Of a DNA stretch of 23,252 nucleotides, positions 1-8,821 are shown in pieces. Positions within the stretch are counted from its first letter, which is position 1, and every line of letters begins with the position of its first letter. A model generated the notes under the pieces. It was not told where the DNA came from. It worked only from the letters and a program-made list of their open reading frames with translations, and ran no database searches. Both the position numbers and the translations under genes were made by a program. Source of the DNA: Bacteroidaceae bacterium (GTDB lineage: Bacteria > Bacteroidota > Bacteroidia > Bacteroidales > Bacteroidaceae). The stretch covers positions 1 to 23,252 of the forward strand of contig JAGCWG010000059.1 in NCBI GenBank assembly GCA_017961965.1. Reading direction: 5' to 3'.

Positions 1-984
1 ACAGAGGAGATAAAGGGTATCAACGTACATAAGTATGGTGCCCACATCTTTCATACGAGCAATAAGAAGGTATGGGATTTCGTGAACTCATTTGTTGAGT
101 TCAATCGTTATACCAACTGTCCTGTGGCAAACTACAAGGGTGAGTTGTTCAACTTGCCATTCAATATGAATACCTTCTACCAGATGTGGGGAGTCAAGAC
201 TCCTGCCGAGGCAGAGGCAAAGATTGCCGAGCAGAAGGCAGAGGCGGTCAAGGCTCTTGGTGGACGTGAACCACAGAACCTTGAGGAGCAGGCACTCACA
301 CTTGTGGGAAAGGACATATTCGAGAAGCTTATCAAGAACTATACGGAGAAGCAGTGGGGACGCAAGTGTACGGAACTTCCTGCATTCATCATCAAGCGTC
401 TCCCTGTCCGTCTAATTTTTGACAATAACTACTTCAACGATAAGTATCAGGGCATCCCAGAAGGTGGATATACCAAGCTTGTTGAGGCTATGATAGGCGA
501 TTGTGAGGTACGTCTCTCAACTGATTACTTTGAGCACAAGGCAGAACTTGATGCTCTTGCCGACAAAGTAATATATACAGGTGAGATTGACCGTTACTAT
601 GATTACAGGTACGGACATCTCCAGTATCGTACCGTATCATTCGAGACGGAATTGCTCGAAGGTGTGAGCAACTATCAAGGTAATGCAGTAGTCAATTATA
701 CAGATGCAGATACTCCGTTTACACGAATCATAGAGCATAAGCATTTTGAATTTGGTAATCAGCCTGACACCGTCATTTCCAAGGAGTTCAGCAAGGAGTG
801 GCAACCGGGTGACGAACCATACTATCCGGTAAACGATGACCGTAACTCTGAACTGTATGCTAAGTACAAGACACTTGCCGATGCCGAGAAGAACGTCATC
901 TTCGGCGGCCGTCTTGCCGAGTACAAGTATTACGACATGCACAAGGTTATCGAGAGTGCAATGGATATGATTCGTAATTTGTAG
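1..984 (+). CDS. glf: UDP-galactopyranose mutase (5' partial)
   Basis: Flavoenzyme that interconverts UDP-galactopyranose and UDP-galactofuranose in the cytoplasm, supplying galactofuranose for surface polysaccharide. The reading frame is open from base 1, so the gene begins outside the window; about 327 codons are visible and roughly 45 N-terminal residues, including the FAD-binding glycine-rich loop, are missing. Family signatures are clear: YGAHIFHT at residues 12-19 of the fragment, then EKQWGRK, the LP..I.RLPVR segment, the YFNDKYQGIPEGGY stretch, IYTGEIDRYYDYRYG, and the C-terminal GGRLAEYKYYDMH block. It ends in TAG, 198 bases before wzz. Its base composition is visibly less AT-rich than the downstream genes, so it may be the conserved edge of a variable cluster. 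I am very sure of the family; the role in making galactofuranose for this particular polymer is inferred from position. Confidence 0.95.
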   Translation, partial: TEEIKGINVHKYGAHIFHTSNKKVWDFVNSFVEFNRYTNCPVANYKGELFNLPFNMNTFYQMWGVKTPAEAEAKIAEQKAEAVKALGGREPQNLEEQALTLVGKDIFEKLIKNYTEKQWGRKCTELPAFIIKRLPVRLIFDNNYFNDKYQGIPEGGYTKLVEAMIGDCEVRLSTDYFEHKAELDALADKVIYTGEIDRYYDYRYGHLQYRTVSFETELLEGVSNYQGNAVVNYTDADTPFTRIIEHKHFEFGNQPDTVISKEFSKEWQPGDEPYYPVNDDRNSELYAKYKTLADAEKNVIFGGRLAEYKYYDMHKVIESAMDMIRNL

Positions 985-1182
985 TGCTTATAAATATTTT
1001 GTATCAATATTTTAATTTGTATAAAAATATCACGTAAGATAATAAGTAGATTATAAATATTGCATATATAAGTGTTCTATCTGATAAGCAAAAATCTTAT
1101 GTGAGAATACTTTCAATTGTATATCTATAAGGAAATGTTTTATCATGTCACTGATTATTTGGTGTAGGCAAAATAAAAATAT
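985..1182. other. AT-rich gap between glf and wzz with a long-range inverted repeat
   Basis: This 198-base stretch has no convincing ORF and no consensus TAnnTTTG promoter. The one structure I see is an 11-base inverted repeat: TCACGTAAGAT at 1030-1040 and ATCTTATGTGA at 1094-1104, with one G-T pair. It could close a large stem around a 53-base loop in the leader of the wzz transcript. The significance is uncertain in such AT-rich DNA. Confidence 0.35.
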
Positions 1183-2247
1183 ATGGAAGAAAAAAACATT
1201 AAAATTAACCTTTCTGAGGTGTGGGCAATAGTTAAGTCAAAGAAAAAAACATATTACAAAATATGGCTTGTAACATTTGTCCTTTCCTGTATATGGATAT
1301 TTCCACAGCCACGATACTACACGGCAGAAGTAAGTCTTGCACCAGAAACAGCGCACGAAGGAGCTGGTGGATTAGCAGGTATTGCTTCTTCTTTCGGGTT
1401 GAATCTTGGTGGAGCTGGAGTCGATGCTTTGTACCCAGCCCTTTATCCTGAACTTATTACATCAAATGAGTTTATAGTTGGTCTTTTACCAATACAAATA
1501 ACAACTCATCCAAAAGATAAGAGTGAACAGTCAATCACAACAGACTATTACACATACATAAGAGACTATCAAAAGGAAAACTACCTTCTGTATCCATTTA
1601 TACTTGCCAAAAAAGGCATAAAAAAGTTTTTCGGTAAAGAAAAAAACACGGATATAAAAGCCACAGATGTAAGCTATTTCTGTCCTTCAGAAAGTGACAC
1701 AGAACTTTTGGAAAGTATCTCAGACCTTATTTCTTGTTCTTTTGACAGGCAGACAGAAGTTGTGACAATAACAGTTACGGATCAGGATGCATTTGTATGT
1801 GCAACTATGGCAGATAGCGTTAGACAACACATACAGGACTTTATTATCAAGTATCGTACCAAGAAAGCTCGTATAGATGTGGAACACTACGAGACTCTTG
1901 TAGATAGTGCCAAGAAGAATTATCTCAAGGCTGTGGAAAGGTATGCAAAATTTAGTGACTCACACTTGAATACGGTTCTGCAGGCAAGTACTTCACAGCG
2001 GGATATACTCGAAGGAGAAATGCAATTGCGTTACAGCACATACCAGACACTTGCAACTCAGTTGGAGGTTACCAAGACAAAACTTCAGGAACAGACACCG
2101 GCATTTACGGTTCTGAAACCATCCGTAGTTCCTGTAAAGCCAGCAGGACCAAAAAGAATGCGTTTCGTATTTGGAATGATGTTCTTTGTCTCATTTATCG
2201 CAACCGCATGGTTTACGCGTAGAGAATTGAAAAAACTTATAGTGTAG
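1183..2247 (+). CDS. wzz: Wzz-family chain-length determinant protein
   Basis: Inner-membrane polysaccharide co-polymerase expected to set polymer chain length together with Wzy. The 354-residue protein has the family layout: a short cytoplasmic N-terminus, a first membrane segment around residues 27-42 that ends near a PQPRYYTAEVSL start of the periplasmic domain, a long periplasmic part with a helical, coiled-coil-like region around 225-300, and a Pro-rich PVKPAGPKR motif directly before the second membrane segment (about 327-345). It ends shortly after that segment, with no Walker motifs, so there is no fused kinase, unlike the Wzc at 17490. It is the first gene after a 198-base gap and lies 42 bases before wzx. 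The family assignment is firm; pairing with the local Wzy is inferred from position. Confidence 0.88.
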   Translation: MEEKNIKINLSEVWAIVKSKKKTYYKIWLVTFVLSCIWIFPQPRYYTAEVSLAPETAHEGAGGLAGIASSFGLNLGGAGVDALYPALYPELITSNEFIVGLLPIQITTHPKDKSEQSITTDYYTYIRDYQKENYLLYPFILAKKGIKKFFGKEKNTDIKATDVSYFCPSESDTELLESISDLISCSFDRQTEVVTITVTDQDAFVCATMADSVRQHIQDFIIKYRTKKARIDVEHYETLVDSAKKNYLKAVERYAKFSDSHLNTVLQASTSQRDILEGEMQLRYSTYQTLATQLEVTKTKLQEQTPAFTVLKPSVVPVKPAGPKRMRFVFGMMFFVSFIATAWFTRRELKKLIV

Positions 2248-2289
2248 CAAATATAAAGAAAAAGATTAGAATATACTATATAGTGCAAC

Positions 2290-3549
2290 ATGCAGATGAA
2301 ACTATCTAACAGCAGGAAAATACTTTTGGAAAATGCATTCGCGCTTACAGCTTTGAATGCACTCAACTTGTTGTTACCTCTAATCACGAGTCCTTATCTG
2401 CTAAAGACAGTCGGAGATGCTAAATATGGAATCTATTCTATTGTATATGCCATGATACAATTTGTATTATTGGTCGGACAATTTGGATTCAAGTATACCA
2501 CTACAAAAGAAATTGCCCAGAACAGAGACAACCTTCCTCTTGTATCAAGCATATTTCATTCCACGATAGTAGCACGATTTGTACTTACAACAATTGCTTC
2601 TATCTGCTGTTATGCACTCATGCTTATTTTTTATCCTAAATATATACTTCTGTACCTTTTCGGACTTGGAATAGTATACGGCGACATACTGAATCCAGTA
2701 TGGTTGTTCCAGGGAATGGAAAAGATGCGCTACATGACAATCGTGAACAGCATCACAAAGATACTCTTCACTGTACTCATCTTCACTTATATAAAGGAAG
2801 AGTCAGATTACATATACATCCTTGTTTTCAATAGTGCTGGATTTGTCACAAGTGGAATCATAAGTTTGTTTATAGCTATATTCATGTTCCACATCCAATG
2901 GCAGAGAATTACCATGAGTGACATAATTCATCAGATAAAAGAAGGTAGTACGGTATTCTTTTCGTCTGCATTCATAAATGTGTTCAATAATTCATACATA
3001 TTGATTCTCGGTCTCTTCCTGAATGAGTCGCTCATAGGTATATACTCTGGAGTCGACAAGGTCATCAAAGCTGCCAAGATGGTGGTTGATCCAATATCAA
3101 ATGCCCTTTTCCCACATATTGCACGTAACTTTATGGGTAAGAGCAATCAGGAGAATGTCAATTCTATTTTCCATTATAGCAAAGTTGTTGGAATGCTTCT
3201 GTTTGCTATTACTTTAGCAATTGCTGTCATGGCACCATGGATAAGTGATAATTACTTGAAGAATAAGACCGGTGAAAGCGTAATGCTTATTTACATGATG
3301 TCACCACTTATCATAACAGGTGGGTTGAACTATATCTTGGGAATGGTAGGTCTTATCAATCTTGGATGTCAAAAGGAATGGCTTAAGAACCTGATAATCT
3401 CAAGCGTTCTTGGAGTATTTACATTATTGGCATCAGTAAGGCTGTTGGGATTGACAGCTGCTCCTGTATCGTCTATGATTACTGAGGGAACCTTAATGGC
3501 GATGTCAATCATAAGTCTATTAAAAATAAAAAACAGAAGACTGGAATGA
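2290..3549 (+). CDS. wzx: Wzx-type oligosaccharide flippase
   Basis: Polytopic membrane protein of 419 residues expected to flip undecaprenyl-linked repeat units across the inner membrane. Almost the whole sequence consists of hydrophobic segments separated by short charged loops, consistent with 12 or so membrane helices. The N-terminal part (LLPLITSPYLLKTVGDAKYGIYSI, about residues 28-51) matches the polysaccharide transporter (PST/MATE-like) flippases. The start could be Met1 or Met3; both are within two codons and neither has a clear ribosome site. It follows wzz by 42 bases, and its TGA overlaps the ATG of the next gene in ATGA, suggesting translational coupling. Wzx proteins are highly divergent, so the substrate cannot be read from sequence. 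Confidence 0.88.
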   Translation: MQMKLSNSRKILLENAFALTALNALNLLLPLITSPYLLKTVGDAKYGIYSIVYAMIQFVLLVGQFGFKYTTTKEIAQNRDNLPLVSSIFHSTIVARFVLTTIASICCYALMLIFYPKYILLYLFGLGIVYGDILNPVWLFQGMEKMRYMTIVNSITKILFTVLIFTYIKEESDYIYILVFNSAGFVTSGIISLFIAIFMFHIQWQRITMSDIIHQIKEGSTVFFSSAFINVFNNSYILILGLFLNESLIGIYSGVDKVIKAAKMVVDPISNALFPHIARNFMGKSNQENVNSIFHYSKVVGMLLFAITLAIAVMAPWISDNYLKNKTGESVMLIYMMSPLIITGGLNYILGMVGLINLGCQKEWLKNLIISSVLGVFTLLASVRLLGLTAAPVSSMITEGTLMAMSIISLLKIKNRRLE

Positions 3550-4685
3550 AAATATTGATATACGACGAAAAGTTGAGCGGGCATCATTTGGAGTATCTTA
3601 AGCATTATTGTCAGGCTGCTTTGAAAATGCCAAATGACGAATTCATCATTTGTATTCCAGAACTCGAATACGAAGCTAAGAAGGACTACCTTCCTGTTCC
3701 CATGTTGCAGAAGAACATCCGCTATGACTTGATAGAAGATGAGGAAGTAAACCAAATCTGTTGTGGAAGTTCACTGATGTATGGAATTAAGAAGACGAAG
3801 TCCATTGTCCGTAAGGTTAAGAAAAATGATGCTAATGCCGTTTTTCTTACGGACTTTATCACTACGATACCTTTCCTTCTGTTTCTGATGCCTAGAACGG
3901 TAAAAGTAAGAGGGATAATATATCGGATATTCCTGTATCTTAAAGGAAAGACTTCACGACTGAGATACGCATTTGACCTTATGTGCTTCTTGCTCATGGC
4001 TAAAAGTGGAGTAATGGAGCGTGTGTTCATCCTTAACGATGAGGAAAGTGCGAAGGAACTAAACGATATGTTCCATACAACCAAGTTTAAGGCTCTAGCT
4101 GACCCTGTAGTAGATGTTGATTTGAGTAAGGTTGTGAATTTACGAAATGAACTTGGGGTTTCAGACAGCAACACTATATACTTCCATTTTGGTGCACTAT
4201 CAGAAAGAAAAGGCACTTTGGAAATTCTCAAAGCCATTATTATGGCAGATGCAGAGATATTGCACAACAAGACATTTATCTTTGCAGGAGTAGTGCGAAA
4301 TGACATTCGTGACAGGTTCTACTCATTATTGAGTCAGGCTCGTGAAAAGGCGCAAATAATCGTATTTGACGAATTTTGTAGCTATGACAAGTTGAATAGC
4401 CTGTGCCATACATCAGACATTATCATCATGCCATACAGTCAGACTGAATTGAGCAGCGGGGTACTTGGATATGCCGCACAATTTGAAAAACCTGTTATCG
4501 GGCCTTGTGATGGGTTGATTGGCAAACTAATCAGAAACTATCATCTGGGCATTACGCTAAGCAGGACTGATGCTAACGGAATCGCCGATATACTTGGCAA
4601 ACCAATACCGCATAGTCAGCCAAAAGAGTATGTAATTAAAAATAAGAAAGAGAATTTTATAGACAATCTTTGGGATGGAAATTGA
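3546..4685 (+). CDS. GT-B fold glycosyltransferase (GT4-like)
   Basis: Probable cytoplasmic glycosyltransferase adding a sugar to the lipid-linked repeat unit. The N-terminus MKILIYDEKLSGHHLEYL resembles the donor/acceptor-binding start of GT-B enzymes. The C-terminal half has FGALSERKGTLEIL around residues 214-227, the usual start of the nucleotide-sugar domain, and SSGVLGYAAQFEKPVIGP around 302-319, which occupies the place of the GT4 E-x7-E donor-binding motif in a variant form (E301 followed by SSG, with Gln/Glu near 314). Its start codon overlaps the wzx stop (ATGA) and its stop lies 11 bases inside wzy, so it is translated as part of a compact operon. Sugar specificity is unknown. The central part (about 75-170) contains hydrophobic stretches that may give membrane association. 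Confidence 0.82.
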   Translation: MKILIYDEKLSGHHLEYLKHYCQAALKMPNDEFIICIPELEYEAKKDYLPVPMLQKNIRYDLIEDEEVNQICCGSSLMYGIKKTKSIVRKVKKNDANAVFLTDFITTIPFLLFLMPRTVKVRGIIYRIFLYLKGKTSRLRYAFDLMCFLLMAKSGVMERVFILNDEESAKELNDMFHTTKFKALADPVVDVDLSKVVNLRNELGVSDSNTIYFHFGALSERKGTLEILKAIIMADAEILHNKTFIFAGVVRNDIRDRFYSLLSQAREKAQIIVFDEFCSYDKLNSLCHTSDIIIMPYSQTELSSGVLGYAAQFEKPVIGPCDGLIGKLIRNYHLGITLSRTDANGIADILGKPIPHSQPKEYVIKNKKENFIDNLWDGN

Positions 4686-5907
4686 TGTTATAAAAATCCG
4701 GCGCAAAAAAGCAGAAATAGGATTTGCATTAGCTCTTACTGCGATTCCATTAGGTATGATAGCCAAGTTGCTACTGAACAATTCAATCTTTGGTAATCTC
4801 CTTATGGCTATCGGGCTTGTTATGTCATTTCCGTTCCATCGCATAACAAGTGGTATATGCTTAAATAAGATTGCAGGCATTGTCCTCTATCTTCTGTTGG
4901 GATTTGCGTACTATTTTATAACAGGTTACGATGACCCGAGTTATTTGGTGTATATGGGCGTGAGTCTCCTTTATTGCATCTCTCTTGTCTTTTCAAGATA
5001 CGATGAAGACTTCGACCTTGAACAAATATTGAATTATATCTGGTTTTTCTCTTTGGTATTCGTAATCGGAGGTTTTATCAGTTTCGCTACTGGAAAAATC
5101 AACATTCTTGAGAATGTGATGGCATGGAATGACCAAGGTGACATGATATACGATGGTCTTACCATGGGAAATATGGCTATCGTCCAGATTGCATGCTCGT
5201 GCCATTTACTTACGAAGCAGTCAAAGGGAGTTAAGCAGTCACTATTAATTCTGACTGTTTTTCTTGATTTCCTGCTGGTGGTCTTTACGGTTAAGCGAAC
5301 ACCTCTTTTAGTGGCGTTGATAATGATATTCATTTATTTCAAGAGACTTGGCTATTTGAAACCTACACCAATAAAGACAACCATATTGGCATTTGTTATA
5401 TTTGCTATCTCTGCTTATATTGCTGTCAATCCGGAATTGATGGATGCACTATCGCTATTGGTTGAAGATACATTAACGGGATTGGGCAACTTAATATCAG
5501 GTACACATACAGGACACAGCCTCACAAACTCGACTGATATCCGTCTTGAAAACAGATCCATTGCAATAAATATGCTTCGGAACTTTGATATAATGGATGT
5601 ATGTTTTGGCAAGGGCTACATGATATTCTGGTGTGACATACCTGTCTTGCAGGTCTTTCTTGATATGGGGATTATGGGATTCATTCTTTATTCCTTCTAT
5701 ATGATATTCTTGCCGTTCTGTGCCATATTGAAATACAGGAACAATCCCGTTATATTTGCCTATTCTATGTGTACATTATACGGATTGCTATGTTGTGTAA
5801 CCAGCGGTCATCCTTATGCAAATGCAAGATGGATGCCAGCTATACTACTATGCTATGCTCTGTGTAACCATAAAAAAGAAGTAATTCAAATATGGAAACA
5901 AAAATAA
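4675..5907 (+). CDS. wzy: Wzy-like O-antigen/capsule polymerase
   Basis: Integral membrane protein of 410 residues with about ten to twelve hydrophobic segments and one large soluble loop around residues 255-315, the topology of Wzy polymerases (large periplasmic loop near the C-terminal half). That loop contains TGHSLTNSTDIRLENRSIA, similar in position to the loop of O-antigen ligase/polymerase proteins, which carries conserved Arg residues. A polymerase joins repeat units at the periplasmic face of the inner membrane. Its position between wzx and glycosyltransferase genes, plus the Wzz upstream, supports polymerase rather than ligase, although the two cannot be separated with certainty by sequence. 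It overlaps the preceding gene by 11 bases and the next by 16. Confidence 0.8.
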   Translation: MEIDVIKIRRKKAEIGFALALTAIPLGMIAKLLLNNSIFGNLLMAIGLVMSFPFHRITSGICLNKIAGIVLYLLLGFAYYFITGYDDPSYLVYMGVSLLYCISLVFSRYDEDFDLEQILNYIWFFSLVFVIGGFISFATGKINILENVMAWNDQGDMIYDGLTMGNMAIVQIACSCHLLTKQSKGVKQSLLILTVFLDFLLVVFTVKRTPLLVALIMIFIYFKRLGYLKPTPIKTTILAFVIFAISAYIAVNPELMDALSLLVEDTLTGLGNLISGTHTGHSLTNSTDIRLENRSIAINMLRNFDIMDVCFGKGYMIFWCDIPVLQVFLDMGIMGFILYSFYMIFLPFCAILKYRNNPVIFAYSMCTLYGLLCCVTSGHPYANARWMPAILLCYALCNHKKEVIQIWKQK

Positions 5908-6704
5908 ATAAATCAAATATAAAGATATCGGTAATTATTCCATCGTTCCGTCCAAAGCAATACACACTTGACTGTCTCACATCTATTAAAAATCAGACAT
6001 TGGACACTTCAAAATACGAAGTAATAGTTATACTTAATGGAGAAAAAGAACCATACTACTCAATGTTGGAGGACAATATGCCTGCAAATGGTATATTGTT
6101 TTATTCACCTATTGCTTCGGCATGTACATCCCGTAACATAGGTTTAGACAAAGCTAAGGGCGAATACATTTGCTTTATAGATGATGATGATAAGGTATCT
6201 CCGAATTATCTGCAAGAACTGCTCAAACATGCCACCCCAAATACCATTGGTGTCAGCTATTGTTTGTCACTTTTTGATGATATGCACGAGGAAAGTAATG
6301 TCTTCACTTGTGAATATGTAAACTATAATAAGAAGGGCATACAAGCCTTCTACAAGCCTCAAAGAGTATTCTCTACACCATGGATGAAACTTATTCATCG
6401 AGATATAATAGGCAAGATACGATTTAATGAGCATTTCCCAAGCGGACAAGACTCACTTATGATGTTTGAGATTTCAAATCGGATAAAATATGTCGATTTC
6501 ACATCTACGGATGCTGTATATTACTGGCGCCAACGAAGTGGAAGTCTACATCGTATGGGATTTCATAAAAGGGTAAACAAATATGGAAGGCTGATTTGTG
6601 TCTACACATATCTTTTCTTTGGACATATAGGTCAATATAATCTTCATTTCTACACAACCCGCATACTTGCATCTTTTAGGGCTATTATTGCGCCAAGAAT
6701 GTAA
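5892..6704 (+). CDS. Family 2 glycosyltransferase (GT-A)
   Basis: Probable cytoplasmic glycosyltransferase of 270 residues. The N-terminal ISVIIPSFRP (about residues 12-21) is the GT2 nucleotide-binding strand, followed by an SIKNQTLDTSKYEVIVILNG segment. NIGLDKAKGEYICFIDDDD places the metal-binding DXD-type acidic cluster near residues 95-98. No membrane helix typical of processive GT2 synthases is seen, so it likely adds a single sugar to the repeat unit. The start overlaps the wzy end by 16 bases. Donor sugar is unknown. Because the cluster carries glf, one of the GT2 enzymes here is a candidate galactofuranosyltransferase, but nothing in this sequence singles it out. Confidence 0.88.
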   Translation: METKINKSNIKISVIIPSFRPKQYTLDCLTSIKNQTLDTSKYEVIVILNGEKEPYYSMLEDNMPANGILFYSPIASACTSRNIGLDKAKGEYICFIDDDDKVSPNYLQELLKHATPNTIGVSYCLSLFDDMHEESNVFTCEYVNYNKKGIQAFYKPQRVFSTPWMKLIHRDIIGKIRFNEHFPSGQDSLMMFEISNRIKYVDFTSTDAVYYWRQRSGSLHRMGFHKRVNKYGRLICVYTYLFFGHIGQYNLHFYTTRILASFRAIIAPRM

Positions 6705-6723
6705 GTATTATTCAAATGATGGT

Positions 6724-7491
6724 ATGAATTTATCTATAATAACAGCTACATATAACAGCGAAAAGACAGTTGGAGATACCACAAAATCCGTACTCAATCA
6801 ATCATTTAAGGATTATGAGTATTGGATTGTTGATGGTGGCTCTAAGGATTCTACTATGAATATAGTTCGGGAATACGAACCTTTGTTTGACGGTAGGCTT
6901 CATTACGTCTCAGAACATGATGGTGGTATATACGATGCCATGAACAAGGGAATACGCTTGTCAAAGGGTGATGTTGTCGGTATTCTTAATTCGGACGATT
7001 TCTATACATCTAATGATGTCCTCGCTACTATAGCAAATGCCTTTGAGACAGACAGTTCTTTAGAGGCTACTTATGGCGATGTTCATTTCGTGAATGATGG
7101 ACAATTAGACAAATCTGTCCGCTATTACTCGTCCAAGATATTTCGTCCTTCGCTCTTAAGGTGGGGGTATATGCCTGCTCATCCTTCGTTCTATCTGAAG
7201 AGATCAGTATATCAGGAAGTCGGTGACTATTCCCTCAATTATAAGATTGCTGCGGATTTTGACATGATGGTTCGCCTGTTCTACAAAAGGGGCTTAAATG
7301 CAAAATATATTGAGAAGGATTTTGTAACCATGCGTACTGGTGGCGTTAGTACGATGAGTATTTCGAACCGTCTGTTGATTACTCATGAGGATGCAAAGGC
7401 TTGTCGTGCTAATGGCATGTTTTCATGTTTCCCCATGTGTTGCGTTAAATACTTTACAAAAATGTTTGAGTTTACAGGGCTGATGTGTTAA
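6724..7491 (+). CDS. Family 2 glycosyltransferase (WcaA-like)
   Basis: Glycosyltransferase of 255 residues of the GT-A fold. It starts with MNLSIITATYNSEKTV, the classic GT2 beginning; an open frame extends 19 codons upstream to a TTG at 6667, but that would overlap the previous gene and adds nothing conserved, so ATG 6724 is chosen. It continues with YEYWIVDGGSKDST, DGGIYDAMNKGI and ILNSDDFYT, where the acidic metal-binding pair lies at about residues 91-92. MPAHPSFYLKRSVY and AADFDMMVRLF in the second half are typical of Bacteroidota repeat-unit GT2 enzymes. The C-terminus is unusually rich in Cys and Phe. It is the last gene of the + strand cluster and lies 19 bases after the previous gene. 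Sugar specificity is unknown. Confidence 0.9.
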   Translation: MNLSIITATYNSEKTVGDTTKSVLNQSFKDYEYWIVDGGSKDSTMNIVREYEPLFDGRLHYVSEHDGGIYDAMNKGIRLSKGDVVGILNSDDFYTSNDVLATIANAFETDSSLEATYGDVHFVNDGQLDKSVRYYSSKIFRPSLLRWGYMPAHPSFYLKRSVYQEVGDYSLNYKIAADFDMMVRLFYKRGLNAKYIEKDFVTMRTGGVSTMSISNRLLITHEDAKACRANGMFSCFPMCCVKYFTKMFEFTGLMC

Positions 7492-7502
7492 ACGCCCGTT
7501 TA
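7489..7502. terminator. Possible short hairpin between convergent genes
   Basis: TAAAC and GTTTA form a 5-base perfect stem around GCCC directly on the stop codon of the last glycosyltransferase gene, followed by ATTG. It lies in the 29-base gap between this gene and the convergent esterase gene. The stem is short and the T-run poor, so termination here is only a possibility. Confidence 0.3.
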
Positions 7503-7520
7503 TTGTATATCCGTATGCTA

Positions 7521-8372
7521 TCACTTGTCGAAGTTGCGAGAAGCGAAAGGAAGAGAAAGACGTAAGGCTGTATGCCAATATTCCCAATTGTGCACTCCGT
7601 TGCGAATGCGTAGTTCATCCTTGATTTGCTTGTTGCGCATGAGTTGATGGATTCTTACGTTAAGGTCAAAGAGGAAATCATCGTCACCACAGTCAAAGAA
7701 CCACTTCACTGTACGAAGCTTCTGGACTGTCTCATTGTCTGCATCCTCAATGAACTTGAGGGCAGAATGAGTCTTCATTGCTTGCGAAACGAGATAGACC
7801 TTATCATCTATTCCACTTACCCTCTGTCTGCCGCCGTCACTCTCCAGCCATGCACTCATGGCATAGCATGACGAGAACATATCAGGATGACGCTGGGAAT
7901 ATATCGTACTTCCTCCTCCACCCATGGAGAGACCCATTATGGCACGGTGTCCCTTGTCTGATATGCAACGGTACTTAGCCTCTGCCTGTGGTACGAACTC
8001 CGTGAAGAAGAAATCCTCATAGTTCCACCCCGGCATATTGAGATAGCCGTTCCACGTGTTCATCACATCTGGGCCGCCCGCATTAGGCATGAAGATGACC
8101 ATCTCGCGAGCCTCACCAGTTTCTATGAGTTCATCTACCACAGTCTGCATCTGACCCTTTTCTACCCATGCCCTATAGTCATCGGTGAAACCATGAAGCA
8201 GATACACCACAGGATATTGTTTACCGCTTTTGTCAAAGCCATCAGGCACATACACATTATACTTTACTTGTGTGCCCAACACCTTACTCTTGATACTGTC
8301 CGTTATTATCCTGCCAGCAAAGGCACTACCGAACATCACACACGAAAGAATTGTTAAAATGATTTTCTTCAT
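7521..8372 (-). CDS. Secreted alpha/beta-hydrolase esterase (putative esterase family)
   Basis: Predicted exported carboxyl esterase of 283 residues, of the family that includes feruloyl/acetyl xylan esterases, the mycolyltransferase antigen 85 fold and S-formylglutathione hydrolase. A signal peptide is visible (two Lys, hydrophobic stretch, cleavage after AFA near residue 19). The fold is marked by YPVVYLLHG around 53-61 (oxyanion region) and the nucleophile elbow GLSMGG with Ser149. The remaining triad members are probably an Asp in the FDCGDDD run at 227-232 and His261 in GVHNWEYW. It is a single gene on the - strand, convergent with the polysaccharide cluster, with its own promoter. It might deacylate host, plant or self polysaccharide; the substrate cannot be told from sequence, and a link to the adjacent cluster is only positional. 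Confidence 0.88.
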   Translation of the reverse strand: MKKIILTILSCVMFGSAFAGRIITDSIKSKVLGTQVKYNVYVPDGFDKSGKQYPVVYLLHGFTDDYRAWVEKGQMQTVVDELIETGEAREMVIFMPNAGGPDVMNTWNGYLNMPGWNYEDFFFTEFVPQAEAKYRCISDKGHRAIMGLSMGGGGSTIYSQRHPDMFSSCYAMSAWLESDGGRQRVSGIDDKVYLVSQAMKTHSALKFIEDADNETVQKLRTVKWFFDCGDDDFLFDLNVRIHQLMRNKQIKDELRIRNGVHNWEYWHTALRLSLPFASRNFDK

Positions 8373-8430
8373 TTGATTAATTATTGGTTAGTTATTTATT
8401 ATAGTATGGTAAAAATCTAATTTACATAAG

Positions 8431-8460
8431 CAAAGGTACAAAAATTATTTTACTTCCAAC
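8431..8460 (-). promoter_or_regulatory. Bacteroidota-type promoter for the esterase gene
   Basis: Read on the - strand, TACCTTTG (8431-8438) matches the TAnnTTTG -7 element exactly. GTTG (8457-8460), 18 bases upstream, is a 3 of 4 match to the TTTG -33 element. It would give a leader of about 50 bases before the esterase ATG at 8372. Confidence 0.7.
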
Positions 8461-8606
8461 CATTTACATCGTTTTTTATATTAAGTCACGTTCTATAAAT
8501 TATCTTTAGACTATTTGTAGCATAATTTTGTATTAAGATGTACAAATCGACAAAGATACTTCACGGGTGAATTTATTAATACATATCTACCATCATAAAA
8601 GTGTTT

Positions 8607-8657
8607 GGTGGGCATGTAAACTTTGCTTTCTCAGCATGAAAAGTTTGTTTGCTCACC
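8607..8657. repeat. Hairpin built from two 22-bp direct repeats, followed by T-run
   Basis: GGTGGGCA (8607-8614) pairs with TGCTCACC (8650-8657) with one G-T pair. TAAACTTT (8617-8624) pairs with AAAGTTTG (8640-8647), leaving a 15-base loop, so the imperfect stem is about 18 base pairs. The same DNA is also a direct repeat: 8612-8633 and 8634-8655 match at 18 of 22 positions, both starting GCATG and ending CTCA. ATTATTTTTG follows, which would suit a rho-independent terminator on the + strand. No + strand gene immediately upstream needs one. Confidence 0.6.
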
Positions 8658-8743
8658 ATTATTTTTGTAAACATCGATGATGAATTAAGAATTTATTCAG
8701 AACAAACGAGTTTTCTGCGCTGATAAAGCAGACAATCTCCCGT

Positions 8744-8821
8744 ATGCAACATCTTCCGCAATCGCTGCATATGAACATCCGTATGGGTATTGGTATTAGT
8801 GCAGGTAAGGGCATATATTAA
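8744..8821 (+). pseudogene. Possible remnant of a decayed gene (25-codon open tail)
   Basis: A short open frame ends at TAA 8819-8821 and encodes MQHLPQSLHMNIRMGIGISA followed by five more residues. The frame stays open upstream to a stop near 8679, and a second frame over 8675-8720 reads plausibly (DDELRIYSEQTSFLR). Together they could be the frameshifted end of a lost gene. The MNIRMGIGIS piece looks like a protein beta strand and Gly turn, but I cannot name a family. This may be chance coding potential. Confidence 0.15.

Noticed and set aside
985..1182. Invertible promoter as in Bacteroides capsule loci
   Set aside because: The only inverted repeat found is 11 bases with a mismatch, no promoter lies between its arms, and no recombinase or UpxY gene is in view.
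6667..6723. Upstream TTG start for the second GT2 gene
   Set aside because: It overlaps the previous gene and adds 19 residues before a canonical GT2 N-terminus.
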